Source of the DNA: Nephrocerus scutellatus
Lineage: Eukaryota > Arthropoda > Insecta > Diptera > Pipunculidae
DNA length: 64,000 nt
Direction: 5' to 3'
NCBI GenBank assembly: GCA_947095585.1
Contig: OX352763.1
Location: 20,881,462 to 20,945,461 of the forward strand
Shown here: positions 45,435 through 57,850 of the stretch, in pieces
Layout: each line of letters starts with the position of its first letter
How positions within the stretch are numbered: the stretch's first letter is position 1
Made by a program: the position numbers and the translations under genes
Notes under the pieces: model-generated
The model's database searches: none
What the model was told of the DNA's origin: nothing
What the model saw: only the letters and a program-made list of their open reading frames with translations

Positions 45435-45795
45435 CCCGAGGGGACCGCTGTATCTTACTTTTAATGGGTTTGATACTTAGTTAAACTCGGCAGATAAAAG
45501 GGGCAAGGCTGATAGTACTAAGAATGTCTAGAACAGGCACTGCCTTCGTATTTAGCAGCTTGCTCGTACAGCAGCTGCTGGATCTTATGTGCCTGGGATA
45601 GTTTCTATACCTAGTGACAAATGATGGGGTTCGAGGTTCCGACGATGATTTGCCACTCTAAATGAACTAAGTCCCTTGATGTCAGACCTCACCAATGTCG
45701 CGTTGGTATCGCGGTAGTTGTCCGTGCCCACAGACTAGGTTTGACCGTCAGGTTGACTGGTCTGAGGACAACTGTGGTTGAGTACCCAAACCTGA
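45435..45795 (+). repeat. Family G repeat, single-monomer copy inside family A
   Basis: It starts with GAGGGGACCGCTGTATCTTA and has one monomer (ACTCGGCAGATAAAAGGGGC, CACTGCCTTCGTATTTAG). The downstream block (GTGCCTGGGATAGTTTCTAT, GTGACAAATGATGGGGTTCG) runs to GGTTGAGTACCCAAACC near 45795. Order and wording match 20690-21205. It lies between two parts of one family A copy, so it inserted there or arose by fusion. Confidence 0.7.
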
Positions 45796-46670
45796 TGACC
45801 GAACCCAAACCTGATGACGGTGCGAACTTACCAAGGAGCCAACGTAGACTCGGACCAATATCTTGTTTGTATGGTGCTCCGACCGCGGATTGCATTATCA
45901 CGAAAGACAAACTGCGGTCAAGCGATATATGCAGGGATGGTAAGTCCTGTCAGATACTGGCTTACGCAAACGACATTGACATCGTCATTGACAATATCTG
46001 TACAGGAAGCTTTTATCCAGATCGAGTGGGCGGCACGAAATCTGGAGCTAAACAAAACAAAGTACATGGTGGCCACGTCTACGAGTAGAAGATCTAAAAT
46101 TGGTTCTGAAATTAAAATAGTGGAGCGCGAATTTGAAGTAGTGCAATCTTATTACTATCTTGGGTTAACTGTAGCAGCTGATATCAGCATGGATCCATAA
46201 AATACGCGTGCGGATGGTATAAGCCAACAAAGCCTACTATAGTCTGTCAAATACAGGAATTTAACCTAAAAATCCAAGCTGCTGGTATAAAATAATGATC
46301 ATACCAATACTTACCTATGGATCCGAGACTCGGGTGCCTAGCAAAAAGCATTCTGACCTCTTAGCCGCGAAATGTTGGCCCCGTATATGAGGAAGCACGA
46401 TTTTATAATAATGAGATCTACGATCATTGCCGCGATGTAGATATCGTGAAGAGAATTAAACTCGGTAGGCTCCGGTGGGCAGGACACCTAGCTCACATGA
46501 GCGAAGAGGATCCTGCTCGGAAAGTCCTTTGCGGTAGGATTCATAGAACACGTCAGCGAGGCCGGCCAAGCGTACGCCCACTACCTACGCCTACTAGGAC
46601 GCCCAGAGTTTATGGATGCGAAACTGGATGACTTCGGATCGAAATCGGGACACTTGCATAGATTTTTTAT
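45790..46670 (+). mobile_element. Family A (RTE-like), endonuclease end fused to RT, decayed
   Basis: ACCCAAACCTGATGACCG is nearly duplicated at 45783-45820. TYQGANVDSDQYLVCMVLRP follows (catalytic SDH now SDQ). After GMVSPVR near 45950 the sequence jumps straight to YWLTQTTL or, in the next frame, ILAYANDIDIV (YADD changed to YAND). The whole linker and RT motifs A and B are therefore deleted. AFIQIEWAARNLELNKTKYM, STSRRSKIGSEIKIVEREFE and VQSYYYLGLTVAADISMDP follow. The last part has KRIKLGRLRWAGHLAHMSEE and RQRGRPSVRPL, then the 3' end near 46670. Confidence 0.87.
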
Positions 46671-47924
46671 CCTGAGATGATGTACCTTTCATTTAAGTGG
46701 GCAAATAAGATAAGATAACCATGAAAATATCTAGCCTTTCATCTGGAAAAACTTGAAAAATTCTCATTTATCAATTTCTTGACCCTTCTCTGTTTAAAAT
46801 CGTCAACTATTTTACTTATTTTTATTTTAAAGGTTCAATCGAATTTCGGCCTTCTTGTTGATCAACCAGACCGCACATGTAACTGATGGTAAATCGGACA
46901 TATCTTGTTTGCCAAGTTTTTGACATGACGCTGCTGAAAATGTCTAATCATCAATTTGAGGTTTCACTGCCCGTATATACGTATGTATCTATGCCAGTCT
47001 CTTGTCTAGCCTCCCTCCCGATTGACTGACTGACTACACGTGACGAAAATTATACTTCAGTTTTAATTACTTCACGAACAACAAGTGGTCCATTGCTGTG
47101 GCTGTGGCGACTGTGCTACGAGCGTGGAACATGCTTTCGTTGCGGTTGTCTTGCATCAATAAACACGATTTTCGAGTGTGGTAACTTGGAATAGCAAGCG
47201 CAAGCGCGACAACTATAAGACAAATAAACGTCGTGAGGACGTGAGGATGCGAATCTCACAAGAATCGCGAGTAATTTTGTTAGAAGCTTATACATTTATA
47301 TGTTATATAGGTGGTAGTTGATGTCGTCGCCACTTTACACATTTATTATGTAACAACCAGTAACCAAAAGTGTGCAAAAAGTAAGATGACTTTAGTTAAA
47401 TTTTTGTGGTGGAAAATCCAATAAGTGAATAGTGACACTAATTTGGCTAATTCCATTTGTCCCCTTTTGGATTTGTGCGTGTGTTGATTTGCACGTATGA
47501 ATCGAGTAAAAAGCCGTCGAAAATTTCATTTCTTCCCCCTCTAACTCAATTGGTGAGTATTTTAGCTCTGAGCTTTCATTAGTTTACAGACAGAGACAAA
47601 CAAAAGAACAATAGATTTTTATTCAACTTATCCAGAAAGTAGCGAATTCCAGGAAAACATTTCAATGGCTTCCAGAATACAACAATTGATTTAACTTTGT
47701 TGCTTTTGGCCGGCAGAACTGAAAGCACTTAACGCGTTGTGTTGTTTTTATCAAAAAACACGATGTACGATGGACGATGGATGATGGACCATGGACCATG
47801 GAAGAAAAGAAGAAAACAAGACTTTTAATTAAATTTTAGTTAAACAGAATAGTAAGCTGAGTGATTAGAAAGTTTTTTGTGATTTACTTTGAACTAATGG
47901 TAATGGCTGATCCTATTAAGGAAT
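46671..47924. other. No recognised gene; possible regulatory DNA
   Basis: No retroelement motif or long frame was seen. ATGGACGATGGATGATGGACCATGGACCATGG near 47768-47800 is a short degenerate repeat. Otherwise the sequence is non-repetitive, A+T-rich and rich in fly-like intronic words. Confidence 0.4.
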
Positions 47925-48060
47925 ACAATCCTCAGAAACAAAACGCATATTCCATTATAAGATGTTAAGTATACAGCAATAGGGCGATAATTAGTTACAT
48001 CATTCTTTGATCTTTTTTTGTGTATCGGGGTTATGAAAGAAGCTGCTCCAGGATCTGCTT
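47925..48060 (-). mobile_element. Non-LTR RT fragment of unassigned clade
   Basis: The minus strand reads SFITPIHKKRSKNDVTNYRP, then IAVYLTSYNGIC. This is the conserved first block of reverse transcriptase (I.PI.KKG...D..NYRPI....). The NYRPI wording fits Jockey, CR1 or R1 rather than families A and C here, which read NYRGV and NWRSI. It is a short scrap ending near 48060, where different sequence begins. Confidence 0.65.
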
Positions 48061-48109
48061 TCAGGAATTCTGTGGATCGCGATTTTTATTTTTGAGATTG
48101 TTGGGGGGC

Positions 48110-48810
48110 TAGTGTTAATACCTGTGGAAGACGTGCGTACGTTGTGGATTCAAGTTTTCATCCTGGTCATCCTTGAGCAGTGTAAAAAAGTGATCCTTCC
48201 ACCTTCGCAGCTGATATTCTGTAGTTACCAAAACGTTGTCGTTCACATCGAGCTCAGAATAGTTCGTACCGCTACGCTTTTCAACAATGTCTTTGGTGAT
48301 TCTGTACAGCACACCTGCACCACCTCTTCCAGCAGCATGTTCCACACTCTCCGCAAGCTTGACCACCCTGATTCTTTTGGCACGTCTCACACATCGTTGT
48401 AGTTTGTTATGATCTGCTCTATACTCGTACTTAAAGATCAGTTTTCGATGAGCATCACTTTCCGCATTGATTCTAACTTCCAATATCCTTCGGTGTGTGA
48501 TTTTGTCCCAGGTATTTTGAGAAATCCAGGAACTCTCGTTCTTGTCTGTCTAGGTACAGTTTCTGATCAGGTTGCAATAAAAACGTTATTTGCTGGACCC
48601 CACATAACATCAACAGATAAATCAGTATTCACAACTAACTGTAAGTTTGACGCTATATCGTTGAGTGTGCTGGCAAAATTTTGGCGTACATTTGGGTCAC
48701 TTAGAACGTTTGTATTGAAAGATAGCTTCCTTAATGTAAATGTACCTTCTGAGCAGATGTTTGTAACCTAAGCATAGCCAAAAGCAAGTGATGGTCACTA
48801 CCTTCGTCGT
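48110..48810 (-). mobile_element. APE-type LINE fragment: endonuclease end and linker (probably family C)
   Basis: Near 48800 the minus strand has DDEGSDHHLLLAMLRLQTSA, the SDH catalytic motif that ends APE endonucleases. Eroded sequence follows (DPNVRQNFASTLNDIASN). The 48115-48483 frame is a charged linker: FKYEYRADHNKLQRCVRRAK, KLAESVEHAAGRGGAGVLYR, ITKDIVEKRSGTNYSELDVN, LVTTEYQLRRWKDHFFTLL. The pattern (R..KR......AE.A...G....LY.I....GK.......V.D..G..L......RW..HF..LL) is the standard linker before RT. Assignment to family C is inference, because the C copies here lack this part. Confidence 0.75.
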
Positions 48811-48964
48811 CTGCGAGTCGCGTGTGGTGCGTGTGAAGCGTGAAAAAAAAATTAATTCTTTGGAGTAGTTCCGACCTCAAAAACAGATATTTTGGCGATT
48901 ATTACCAAATAATAAAGGACTGTGTGGCGTGTATATATAAAAGAAAAACGAATTTTTTACATTT

Positions 48965-49030
48965 ATTTAAGGTCTTTCTTATAATGCATAGCACAGCATG
49001 GGCGTTAGGGAATTAAGTATTAAGTATTAA
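48965..49030 (-). mobile_element. Family E 3' UTR scrap
   Basis: CTTATAATGCATAGCACAGC and GGGCGTTAGGGAATTAAG match the family E 3' end at 29992-30030, in the same orientation. TTAAGTATTAAGTATTAAG follows as a small tandem repeat. It is very short, so confidence is limited. Confidence 0.5.
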
Positions 49031-50859
49031 GCAATTTAAGTTAATACATACAATTGGATAATGATATGAGTTCCTGGACGCAATCGTTCTTCTACCTCTA
49101 CTCAATACATCCAAAAGGTGCTTGGAATCTCTTCTTCTTTATAGCGCATTGACACGGCATAGCCAACTTCATACAGCGAGCTAAAGGGTAAAGTACAAAA
49201 ACCTTTAGTTATAAAATAATATCCGGACGTGGATTTATAAAACTGTTGATTTGCAACATTTACAACACATATCTGGTTCATTTAGCCCTCACTTGCATTT
49301 TTAATGAAATTCATTAAAATCTTCTTGATAATTACCACACCCGACAAGAGACATTGTTCAAAGCTGTGGGTTGTTGTTGCATTCATGTCCGAGACGAATT
49401 GGGACAAGGAAACGCCTTAACTAAACCCCTTTTCATGTTTATATCGCAAGTACACCTTCCGCGGACACTACTGTGTAATTAGCTGGAATGTTTGACACAA
49501 TTTATAACCTTGGTATGAAGAGATTGATTGTTCAAGTTACCTTATAGTGTAGTCCCTTTCGCATTGTCAAGAGCCACCACATTTCATTCCGCTTGGACTG
49601 TGCTGTTATGCTAATCTCACCGTTTTGCTTGCAGCCTAATATGTACTGCGTCAACTATAATTGTCATCATTGTTATTGTAATGCACATAAAAAGTTCCTT
49701 TAAAAATGGCCTCTTCTCATCATCTAGCTTGATGAGGCAGTGCAGTAAATGTTTTCGTAATCCAAGCGGAAAATTGTTTTGCCCCCATTTGACGTTATTG
49801 TTCCAGCCTTAAAAGAAGTTGCAAATTATTATGCAATTCGTTTCTTATCCCCTGCATAAAGGACGCACACGCCCTTGGGTAAGACGAAGGTCGTTCAATC
49901 AATTAAATATTTTCATTGTTATAATGGTAATTGTATTACCGGGTAATTATGATGGGATAATTTTCTTGCGGTTAAGAAAATGTATTTTTATTGCTCTTGG
50001 ATGGGAGAAATCTTCATCTTTATTAAAATAAAATTTATGAATAGGCAATAGGTAGAGGAAGCCAGCACCCCAGGATCCCGGTTGAAGATACAAATATGAT
50101 CGTATGCAGCAAGCGATAATTAAGAAATCTAGAAGCACAGAAAATTATAATTACGACCACTTTACTGAGCCGTAAATAGCGTGAGGCTTCTATGCTAAGA
50201 ACATTATTAGTTTGGCATCAGGAAGCGTGATCTGTCGAGCGTAATTAAAAAAAAAATGTATGCAGCATCAAATGCACCTTATATCTATCCGTTTCTCTAA
50301 GCGGTCGATGAAAATGTTCAACAGCATCCAACAATAATAATGAAAACAACACCACCGGCAAAACACCAATAAGCCGCCGCATGAGACATATACATATCGG
50401 ACTCTAACACTGAATGTATGAATGCGTTGCCGTAATCTGAGCTACAGGAGATATTCCATTACGTCATTAAAAAAACATTGTTGCAAATTAATCTAAAAAT
50501 ATAGTTGTTGCAGGGGACAGCATGGAGTCGTTTGTCTAATGCCCAAGCTACGCAGCACCTCCAACTACAACCGGACTTAACTGTCCTCTTAATTTAATTT
50601 AATTACCGTAGCAACATGCCAGAGCAAGCGTTTCATGAGTGTTTGCACTTGCATTTTAAAGTCTCACACAGCACAACTCTTGTTAGCAGAGGGCATATTC
50701 ATCTGAGGCCATTTCAAGTGGCCAGCCGACTATCTAACATTGCGTCAATATCGGAGAAACAAGCGTTTGGGCGATGGTCGGTCTTCATAGAGTATTTGTT
50801 GCAATTTAACCCTTATGAACCTTTCGATGAACGATTTAAACTGAAATTTTTTAGGTGCA
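49031..50859. other. No recognised gene
   Basis: The paired frames at 49819-50138 overlap on opposite strands without motifs. The plus frame from 50616 runs 80 residues of unrecognised sequence before entering family A at about 50860. The sequence is A+T-rich with no clear repeat. Confidence 0.4.
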
Positions 50860-51205
50860 TAACCAGAGTAGAACTTTATAAAGGCCTCTTAGCTCTTAGA
50901 AAAAAGTCTAACGGAGAATTGTGTGCCACGTATGTGAAGATGGACGATTCAAGAGACTCTATAATGATGAGATTTACGAGCGTTACATCGTGTCGGCATC
51001 GTAAACAAAAATTAAGCTCGGTAAGCTCCGGTGGCAGGATATCTAACTCGCATGAGCGAAGAGGATCCTGCTCGGAAATTCCTTTGTGGTAAGGTTTATG
51101 GAACACGATACTGAGGCCGGCCAAGTTTACGCTGGAAGTATTGCGTAGACGCCCAGAGTTTAGGGATGCAAAACTGGATGTCATCGGCTCAAAACCGGGA
51201 TTGAA
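50860..51205 (+). mobile_element. Family A (RTE-like) 3' fragment
   Basis: The plus strand starts with the remnant of LLALRKKSNGELCATYVKMD (family A: LLAACERKVLRGIVGPVCEE, frameshifted). It then carries the DNA of DSRDSIMMRFTSV, corresponding to the RLYNDE.Y.RY block in another frame. AGCTCCGGTGGCAGGATATC and GCCGGCCAAGTTTACGC follow, then the 3' end GGGATGCAAAACTGGATGTC. It aligns end-to-end with 17020-17200 and 46370-46640. It is only the last ~340 bp of the element. Confidence 0.8.
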
Positions 51206-53639
51206 ATTTATCGCACTATCCAATAGAGCCACGGTGCTTATCTGCTTTAGGTTTAGTTTATTTTGGTCATCCATATTCGGCTGTCACTGACTGTTAAAAA
51301 GTTTGGAATATTACTTGGCCTTTAGAGTTTCCGTTTCGTTTCGTGATTCGTGTTTCAAACTAATGCATACACTGATAATTAATTAGCATTTCAAAAGCTA
51401 AATATTAGTAGTATGGATCGGTTGTGAAGAAAAACGTTGAGGTCCACCAATAGGAAAAGAAGTGAATGAAAACTTATTTTGGTTTTTTTTTTAATTCGTC
51501 CATATAGGACTTAATTTGATATGTTTGAAAGTACATCATCTTTAGAAACAAGCACAAGCATATTACATTCATCGCTTATCTTATAGATTCATAAATCAAA
51601 ACAAATGTCCACATTGAGGCAGTACCATTTGATTGTGAACTTATTTCAACGACTATCTTATATGGGGAAATAAGTTCCCATAGCAGGATGTCAGTTTATG
51701 GATCAGGAAATTATGAAAAATGTTATAGTTTTCATAGAGACGTATTAAGTGTTGTACCTTGTACCTGTGCTTAATAATGTCCACCGCAGCCTGCGGGACT
51801 TCATTCGACCGTTAACACTCAAATCAAATTGTTAATAACACCATCCTGGAACCTGATCAATGGCTGGCAGCGATACATGTGTTTGTGTATACCATGGTTC
51901 AGCAAAGGATGTAAAATTCTACATCGTTCATCACCGCTTGTTCGATAACCGACCGCCTGTCAGCCCGCCCAATATGTCGGCAAACACTGCTGGTGTTATG
52001 TCTGCCGTCCAGGTGCAGGTGGTTCGGTAATAGTCCTGTATCTCAACGAGTCGTTCCGTTGCTCTGTGTCATGCTGATTTCACGGACGTGCTCGTAAGTC
52101 GTTTTTAGCTGGCCTGCAGAATTCAGAATTAATTTTTTCCCTCCACATCCATTGTCCGTTTAGGGTTGAGGGTGGTGCTTCTGGCAACAAAGGTTTGAAA
52201 ACCGCTGCGACACTTCCTCGAATGCTCAACATACTCAACACCACACGAGCGAGCGAACATGTATGTTTGAGTCTGTTTGTGTATGCGTGTGTGTATGTTG
52301 GAATGTGTGTTCACCACTAGGCAAACAGTAAGTCAAGCAGAAAGAATGTAAATTTGTGAAATGCGCTGTTGAACATTGTAAGCGGTGGCGCGCTGATCTG
52401 ATTCCCGCATACACTCGCATAAGCGGCAGTGTCCGCCCAATCAGCAATACCCATCAGACCTCAGACGTTACACTTGGCGGCGGGTGGCGGCTGGCTGGTC
52501 GACGTAGTGAGTGCTATTTGGACACTCAACGAGCTAAAGTCGAGACTCGATAGACTGGAAATGAAAATGCCATTGTTTTGCATCCGGTCGGACGGACGGT
52601 ATGTGTGCGTATATTTGTGTGTATATATCACCAATCAACCGCACATAGTGTACCGTACCTGCAAGGCAATTTACGCTGCTTGTTTCCTGCTGACGTTCGC
52701 GCATTTTCCTTTAGTCCTGGCGTGTTTTTTGAGGTTCTCAAGTGTCCTTGATATGCGATAATAGCCGGGAGGATTTTCCGCCGCCCGATTTCATGTTTCC
52801 CACGAAATTCCAATTCGCATCTCGTCATTTGATCCGCACTGACCATATATGTATATGCACACGGATACGAAAGAATCGCGGTGCTCTTATACGCGCCACA
52901 TTCAATCGGCTTTTGCTGTGTTTCGTTGTCATCACCTATAATGCATCCATGCTTATGGATTCCTTTGTGAAAAGTTTAACGTCGTGCGAATCAAATCAAT
53001 CCCAAAGGAATGTCACTGCTATTTGTATTGATTCCGTTTTTATTCCTTAATCTCATTTCACTTTGTACGCAGTCCTATAATGAACCCCCCCTCAATCTTT
53101 TCGCGAGCACACCACATGGCAATCACACGGTCGGAAAGGATTAAGGGCGCGTGCGAACGGCAACATATTGTCGTCGCTGCGTACATTGTAATGCATCTAC
53201 ATTCCGATCCCCATCTCCCCATCAACCAACCAAAGACTGGTAATCGCATAAATTCTGCTTAATCAGGTGCCTATACGCATGAGTATAGCTCCTTTGTGTG
53301 CGAAGCATGCGACATGTGCACGTGAATATGTAAGTACGCACTTAGAATTATGTGTGTAAGCTGTCACGGCCTATCGAAGTAAGTCACCGGGCGTGCATGA
53401 GGGTACTCCTGCTTTTTGGCTTAAAACGCGGGGATGTAGCAAATACACCGCGTTACTCATTCTCAAAGCTTATAGAATGCCACAAATGCACTTTGGTGTG
53501 GTGACGGCTTTGAAAGCGACCTGCAACTACTGTGGAACTTTTTCTCGCTTTTGAGTACAGAATCGTTAAATTATAATTTTTTCAAAAATAAGCTTTACTG
53601 TTTTGTATGAGTAAAGTATTGGAATTCTTGATCCCTAAA
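51206..53639. other. No recognised gene
   Basis: Several frames of 60-110 residues lie on both strands at 52129-53262. They overlap each other, lack motifs and contain TG-rich low complexity (about 52270-52310). The G+C content near 51780-53240 is higher than in flanking DNA. A host exon cannot be excluded but is not supported. Confidence 0.4.
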
Positions 53640-54340
53640 AAGATCAATACGTTTTGTTCGGAAAGAAACTTAATTTCTTTCTTTCAGTTCGCTGCACTCT
53701 CTGCTGAAGCTTAACAGTGACGTCATTAAAGGACTGAACGTCAAAAGTTGTACATTAGCCTGCTTGCTAGACATCGAAAAAGCTTCGAAAGTGTCTAGAC
53801 CAACGGGCCACTGTACAAACTTATTAGATTTGGATTCCCCAGTTAAACCGTACAATTTATTAAAAAATGTCTCTTTTACAGGGTCTTCTTTGTTACACCA
53901 GTACACAGTACACCGGAAGCCCATCACATAGGAGAATGATTAAAGCCGGAGTTCCTTAAGGTTCCCCACTTGTACCAGTCCTGTTCAGCATTTACACGAC
54001 AGATCAACCCACCAATACAGCCGTAACAATCTTCAAGCTTTTAGGTAATGAATGCATAACATACGCCGTTTCGCTCTCTGCTGAGATAGCTGCCCGAAAA
54101 GTGAAGGTACACTTTGGGATTACTAGCTCAAGTGGGGGTTGAAAATCAACGTCAAAAAAATGGAACTCATCTGCTTCCGAGTACGAGCAACAAAAACAGG
54201 AAGAAGAAATTTCGTAAGCTGGTGCAGAGGCTTAAAAATCACCCTTCCAGACATGATCAACAACAACGAACACGAACGCTGGGTAACTGAAGAGCGTCAC
54301 CCAAGAAAATACGTTACAATAATTTCATGCCGTTTGTTCG
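53640..54340 (+). mobile_element. Jockey-like RT fragment (family F)
   Basis: Across frames the plus strand reads HSLLKLNSDVIKGLNVKSCT, LACLLDIEKASKVS (motif A, F.D.EKAFD), then the equivalent of AGVPxGSPLVPVLFSIY with a stop in it (motif B, 53950-53995). IFKLLGNECITYA follows (motif C, with FADD lost), then LKINVKKMELICFRVRATKT (54139 onward). The order A-B-C and the KINVKK.EL.CF wording fit Jockey-type LINEs. It ends where a minus-strand family A copy begins at about 54335. Confidence 0.75.
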
Positions 54341-56040
54341 ATCATGATGAAAGCTTCTTGTAAGGATTTTGGGTTTTTACCAATGATGTAAATATCGTTT
54401 GCGTATCTTATTATCTGAATGAATCTTATAGAATGCTGCCCTTCTCACCGTTCTTACACCAGAGCCTCGGATTATCTTCTGCAATGCCAAGTTAAAGAGG
54501 ACCCAGGCCATATATTTGTCTTATAACATTTGTCATAGTCAACCTACTTAGTCGTATGAGCGAGTTTATTTGGATTGTCGAATTCTTTATAAAGTTCTAC
54601 TAGGGCTATGCTGTCACAGGCGGTATTAAAGTCTACAATTAAATACGAAGCAGATGAAGCTCCGTCGACTACCTAAAGGTGAAAATCTAATCAGCTGTTG
54701 ATTTACCTGGCATTAAGCCAACTTTTATATGCCAGTGATGACTTAAATGGTATGGGCATATCCTGCCCAATAGGATATACCACGATAACTGCTAAGGATT
54801 TATTGCACTATTATGCTGCTCCGCTATGATGTCATCTGATACCTTTATTGTTTTTTAGCCAATTCATCGCTTTTCTAAATTCTTCTACGCTTGGTGGCAA
54901 CATCAATAATCGATCATTGGTGGAGCCTACAATGCTTCAATTATCTGACTATTTAGGAGGATGAATGAGCTTTATCTATCGCTCCAAGCTTGTTTAAGAT
55001 TAGATTACTAAATTTGACTTTGCAGTATGTTCAACGTGGTGTATGTACCGTTGACAAGATTCTTCTATCAAACTACTCTCTTTCTCTGATGGACTAATTT
55101 TTAATATCTTCTGAGCTATTTACATCTTCTTCTTCGTGTGCCCACATTCTATGAAATTGTTGCATTACTAGGTACTCTACATTCTTATGCTCAGCTAATA
55201 TTTACCACCATACCTTTAGCCAAGAAAATATTATAAATAATGACATGCGTGAGCCTTCAAACCTCCTTTCATTAAGATAAAGCATTGGACATGTTTCTGT
55301 GGATTTTCTTCTATTAATTATTTGCGGTTTCGTTTTCTCGGATTAAGACTAAGTTTATTTTCTACCGACCAACGAAATACTTGACTAAGCACGTGATTGT
55401 TTTTTCTAAAGGCTAGTTTTTGTGGCTATTAGGAAAGGAGGTATATAGCTGCATATCATCAGCATATATGTGGTACTTAGGCTTTGTGTTGTCTCCAATG
55501 TCGTTTATGAAGCATGAAAGTAATAGTGGACCTAGTATAGATTCTTGCGGGACACCCAAAGAACAATTAGTTTCGATGAGCATTCATTATTGTTAATGAC
55601 ATGTTGCGACCGAAGCTGTGATTGACAGAGTCGAAAGCCTTGGAAAAGTCAAGAAAAATAATTAGCCCTGACAAGTGACATTGTACAAAGGATGAGAGAA
55701 AAATTTGTATTCAAAATTCTTGACAATTCTCTGTGGTTCTCCGTAGTTTGACCAAGTTCTCCGGAGCAACTTTCAATTCCGGTTTTTGATGAAGATTTGC
55801 CATTTTGTTTTTTGTTTTGTTTTTCTTTTTTATGATAAAAAATTAAAATAAAAAATTTGAATTTAATAAACTAATTGTTTGATTATAGTTATTTCTGGAC
55901 TCTTTGTTGCGTAGCTGATTCGTGGATGCAGTTTTTCTTGGTGATACAATCCGCACTCTGAGCACAATACCAACAAGATAGTGGTTCGATTCGAGGTTGG
56001 CACTTTGGTGTGTTTGTACCGTCATCAGGTTCAGTTAAAT
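54335..56040 (-). mobile_element. Family A (RTE-like), split by another LINE fragment
   Basis: Two parts of one minus-strand copy. At 55870-56040 the endonuclease end reads TVQTHQSANLESNHYLVGIV (SDH changed to SNH). At 54335-55215 the linker end and RT are strongly eroded: landmarks are the DNA matching LARLCRLTMTNV near 54540 and the motif C region near 54390. About 180 bp of linker expected between them is missing. In its place lies 55216-55869, which contains a CR1/Jockey-like fragment in the same orientation. Confidence 0.75.
55370..55750 (-). mobile_element. CR1/Jockey-like RT fragment nested in family A
   Basis: The minus strand reads LIIFLDFSKAFDSVNH near 55665-55620 (motif A, intact). 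Then GVPQESILGPLLLSCFINDI comes at 55560-55500 (motif B, G changed to E), then KYHIYADDMQLYTS at about 55480-55440 (motif C, intact YADD). The segment between motifs A and B is shortened. These three motifs in order identify a LINE RT of the CR1/Jockey type. It differs from family E (FADDST) and family F. Confidence 0.85.
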
Positions 56041-57589
56041 TGAAATTGAATTTAACTGGTATGACGTATGCATTTTTAGTATCCGGAATTTTTAAAAATC
56101 GCTTAATTGTTGTCCACCGATTGTACAGCAATCACAACTCAGATTTTGTTCCACTGTGCGAGTACGAGTACATCGCATTATCTCACAACTCCCCTTTGCG
56201 TTGCGTTTGGCTCCAGTCCTACAATTCCTCTACTTCTTTGTCTTTTTCATGCGTTTCAACCTTTGTGACAATATATTCCCCAAAGCCTCACCAAGGAATA
56301 ACGTTTATTTAATTCCACATCAGCTTGCGAAATTTCCTATTCGCGTTGTCGTTTTACGTATGTAATTCCACTTGCAATATTCTGAAGGCAAGAATCCTTC
56401 TATCGTGCCAGTAACACAAATCGAATTACGAAGTCATTAAGCTGGCTAAGCAGTGACATAAACGCGCGCCCGTACACGGTACCATCGACACTAAAGTAGG
56501 TCTCTACGCATTTAAGTGAAAATAATTCAACTTGTCGTACGGTTGCAATGGGTGCGGTAGGAAGGAAGATACAATACTGGATGGCTGGCTGGCTGGCTGG
56601 CTGGCGTTTCTGGCTGACTGTAAGCTCCTAAGCTGACAAGGACAACAGGAGCAACTGAGACTTGAGTTCAATTCCGGTCTATCGGGTGCTTCCAGTTCTT
56701 AGTTAGCGGTTACAATCGGGGGGAAATAGATGTTTACAACAACGATAGATATTGCCTTCTTAACGGTTGTCATTCGGAAGCCGGAAGGTGTATTGCGTCG
56801 TGTGGTTTCGTTGCGCCGCAGAGACTAAGAAGGACTCACACGAGTCGAGTGTAGGTCGAACGCATTGTGAAAGTGTTATTGAGGAAGGATTGTTGTTTTT
56901 TTCTGTTAACTCTCCCATGCTATAAAGTGTCTTTCATTTGCCTTTCGTACCTTTATGGGAATATGGCCATGGGCCATTTGTAGCGGCGTAGGGAGTATAG
57001 GAACATAGAAGTTTCTGCACTCGTAGTTCTACTGAAATGGCGTAGAAATAGATTCGTATATAAAATTTTTCAAGGAAACAAAAAAACTCTAAGTAGAATT
57101 CTCTTCTGACTCCAGGTGGAACCTACAAATACGATTTACTACTCGTAATATATGTTTGGTTATTCAGGACAAACTGCAGTTCACTGATGCTGGTGTTTAG
57201 AAATAATTCTCTTGTCAATTGGGAAAAATATAATCCTCCTAAATAATAAAAAAAAAAACCGTCCTGCATTCGCAATCACTCAGAACGTTCAATACTCCCG
57301 GCGTTTAGCAGTGGAACGTCTATAACAGCTTGTTGGCAGCGTACTACGTGCTACGAAATAAAAAATCAGCTTAGCCCCAAAGGCCGAAGGAACACCGGTC
57401 CAAACTGCAAAAAAATGCATCTTAAAGCAGATTCTTGGATATTGTGGCAACTTTTGGCGAACTGCTCCATTAAAATCCATAACTAAAGAGGGAAAACATT
57501 GAAAAAGTTTGTTATCTGATCATGAGAGAAACGTTCAAAACGTACTGCTGAACAATAAAGCAAAACCTACAAAGCACTGCAGCCTAACC
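56041..57589. other. No recognised gene; GGCT microsatellite
   Basis: A GGCT run lies at about 56582-56605. The frames at 56010-56365 overlap and lack motifs. Sequence around 56780-56860 is G+C-richer. No promoter or exon could be argued. Confidence 0.4.
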
Positions 57590-57850
57590 AACCCCAAACG
57601 TAAAGCAGCACTGCAGACAGCGCACCAGCAAACACGGAACACTTTATAGTATGGCGTCATCTGATGCCGCCATAGGGCATGATTATTTAAAAAAATTGTA
57701 TGGTAGCCCCCCGACCCGGCGGCGCGATCAATGTAAAACTTTAATAGAAAATGTTGTCACCGGAAATAAACATGTGTGCAAAGCTTCAATTAAATTGGGC
57801 TTTGGGAAAGGCTTGAAAATTGAAAAAAGAGTTTTAAAATTTATGCGAAA
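57590..57850 (+). repeat. AGCC-microsatellite repeat family, copy 3
   Basis: It holds the left block (GCACTGCAGACAGCGC, TCTGATGCCGCCATAGGGCA) and one monomer: TTGTATGGTAGCCCCCCGAC, TTGTCACCGGAAATAAACAT, AAAGCTTCAATTAAATTGGG. It lacks the terminal AGCC run, but CCTTGCCTTGCC lies 70 bp further on at about 57914-57930. It is 1 kb from copy 4. Confidence 0.6.

Noticed and set aside
48409..48771. 120-residue plus-strand frame as a gene
   Set aside because: It is the antisense shadow of a LINE endonuclease/linker read on the minus strand (SDHH near 48800, linker 48115-48483).
50876..51274. 132-residue minus-strand frame as a gene
   Set aside because: It is antisense to a family A 3' fragment; the plus strand aligns with two other copies.
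56640..56690. B-box-like GAGTTCAATTCCGG as a SINE or tRNA
   Set aside because: A single weak box without an A box at the right spacing, no stem and no target duplication.
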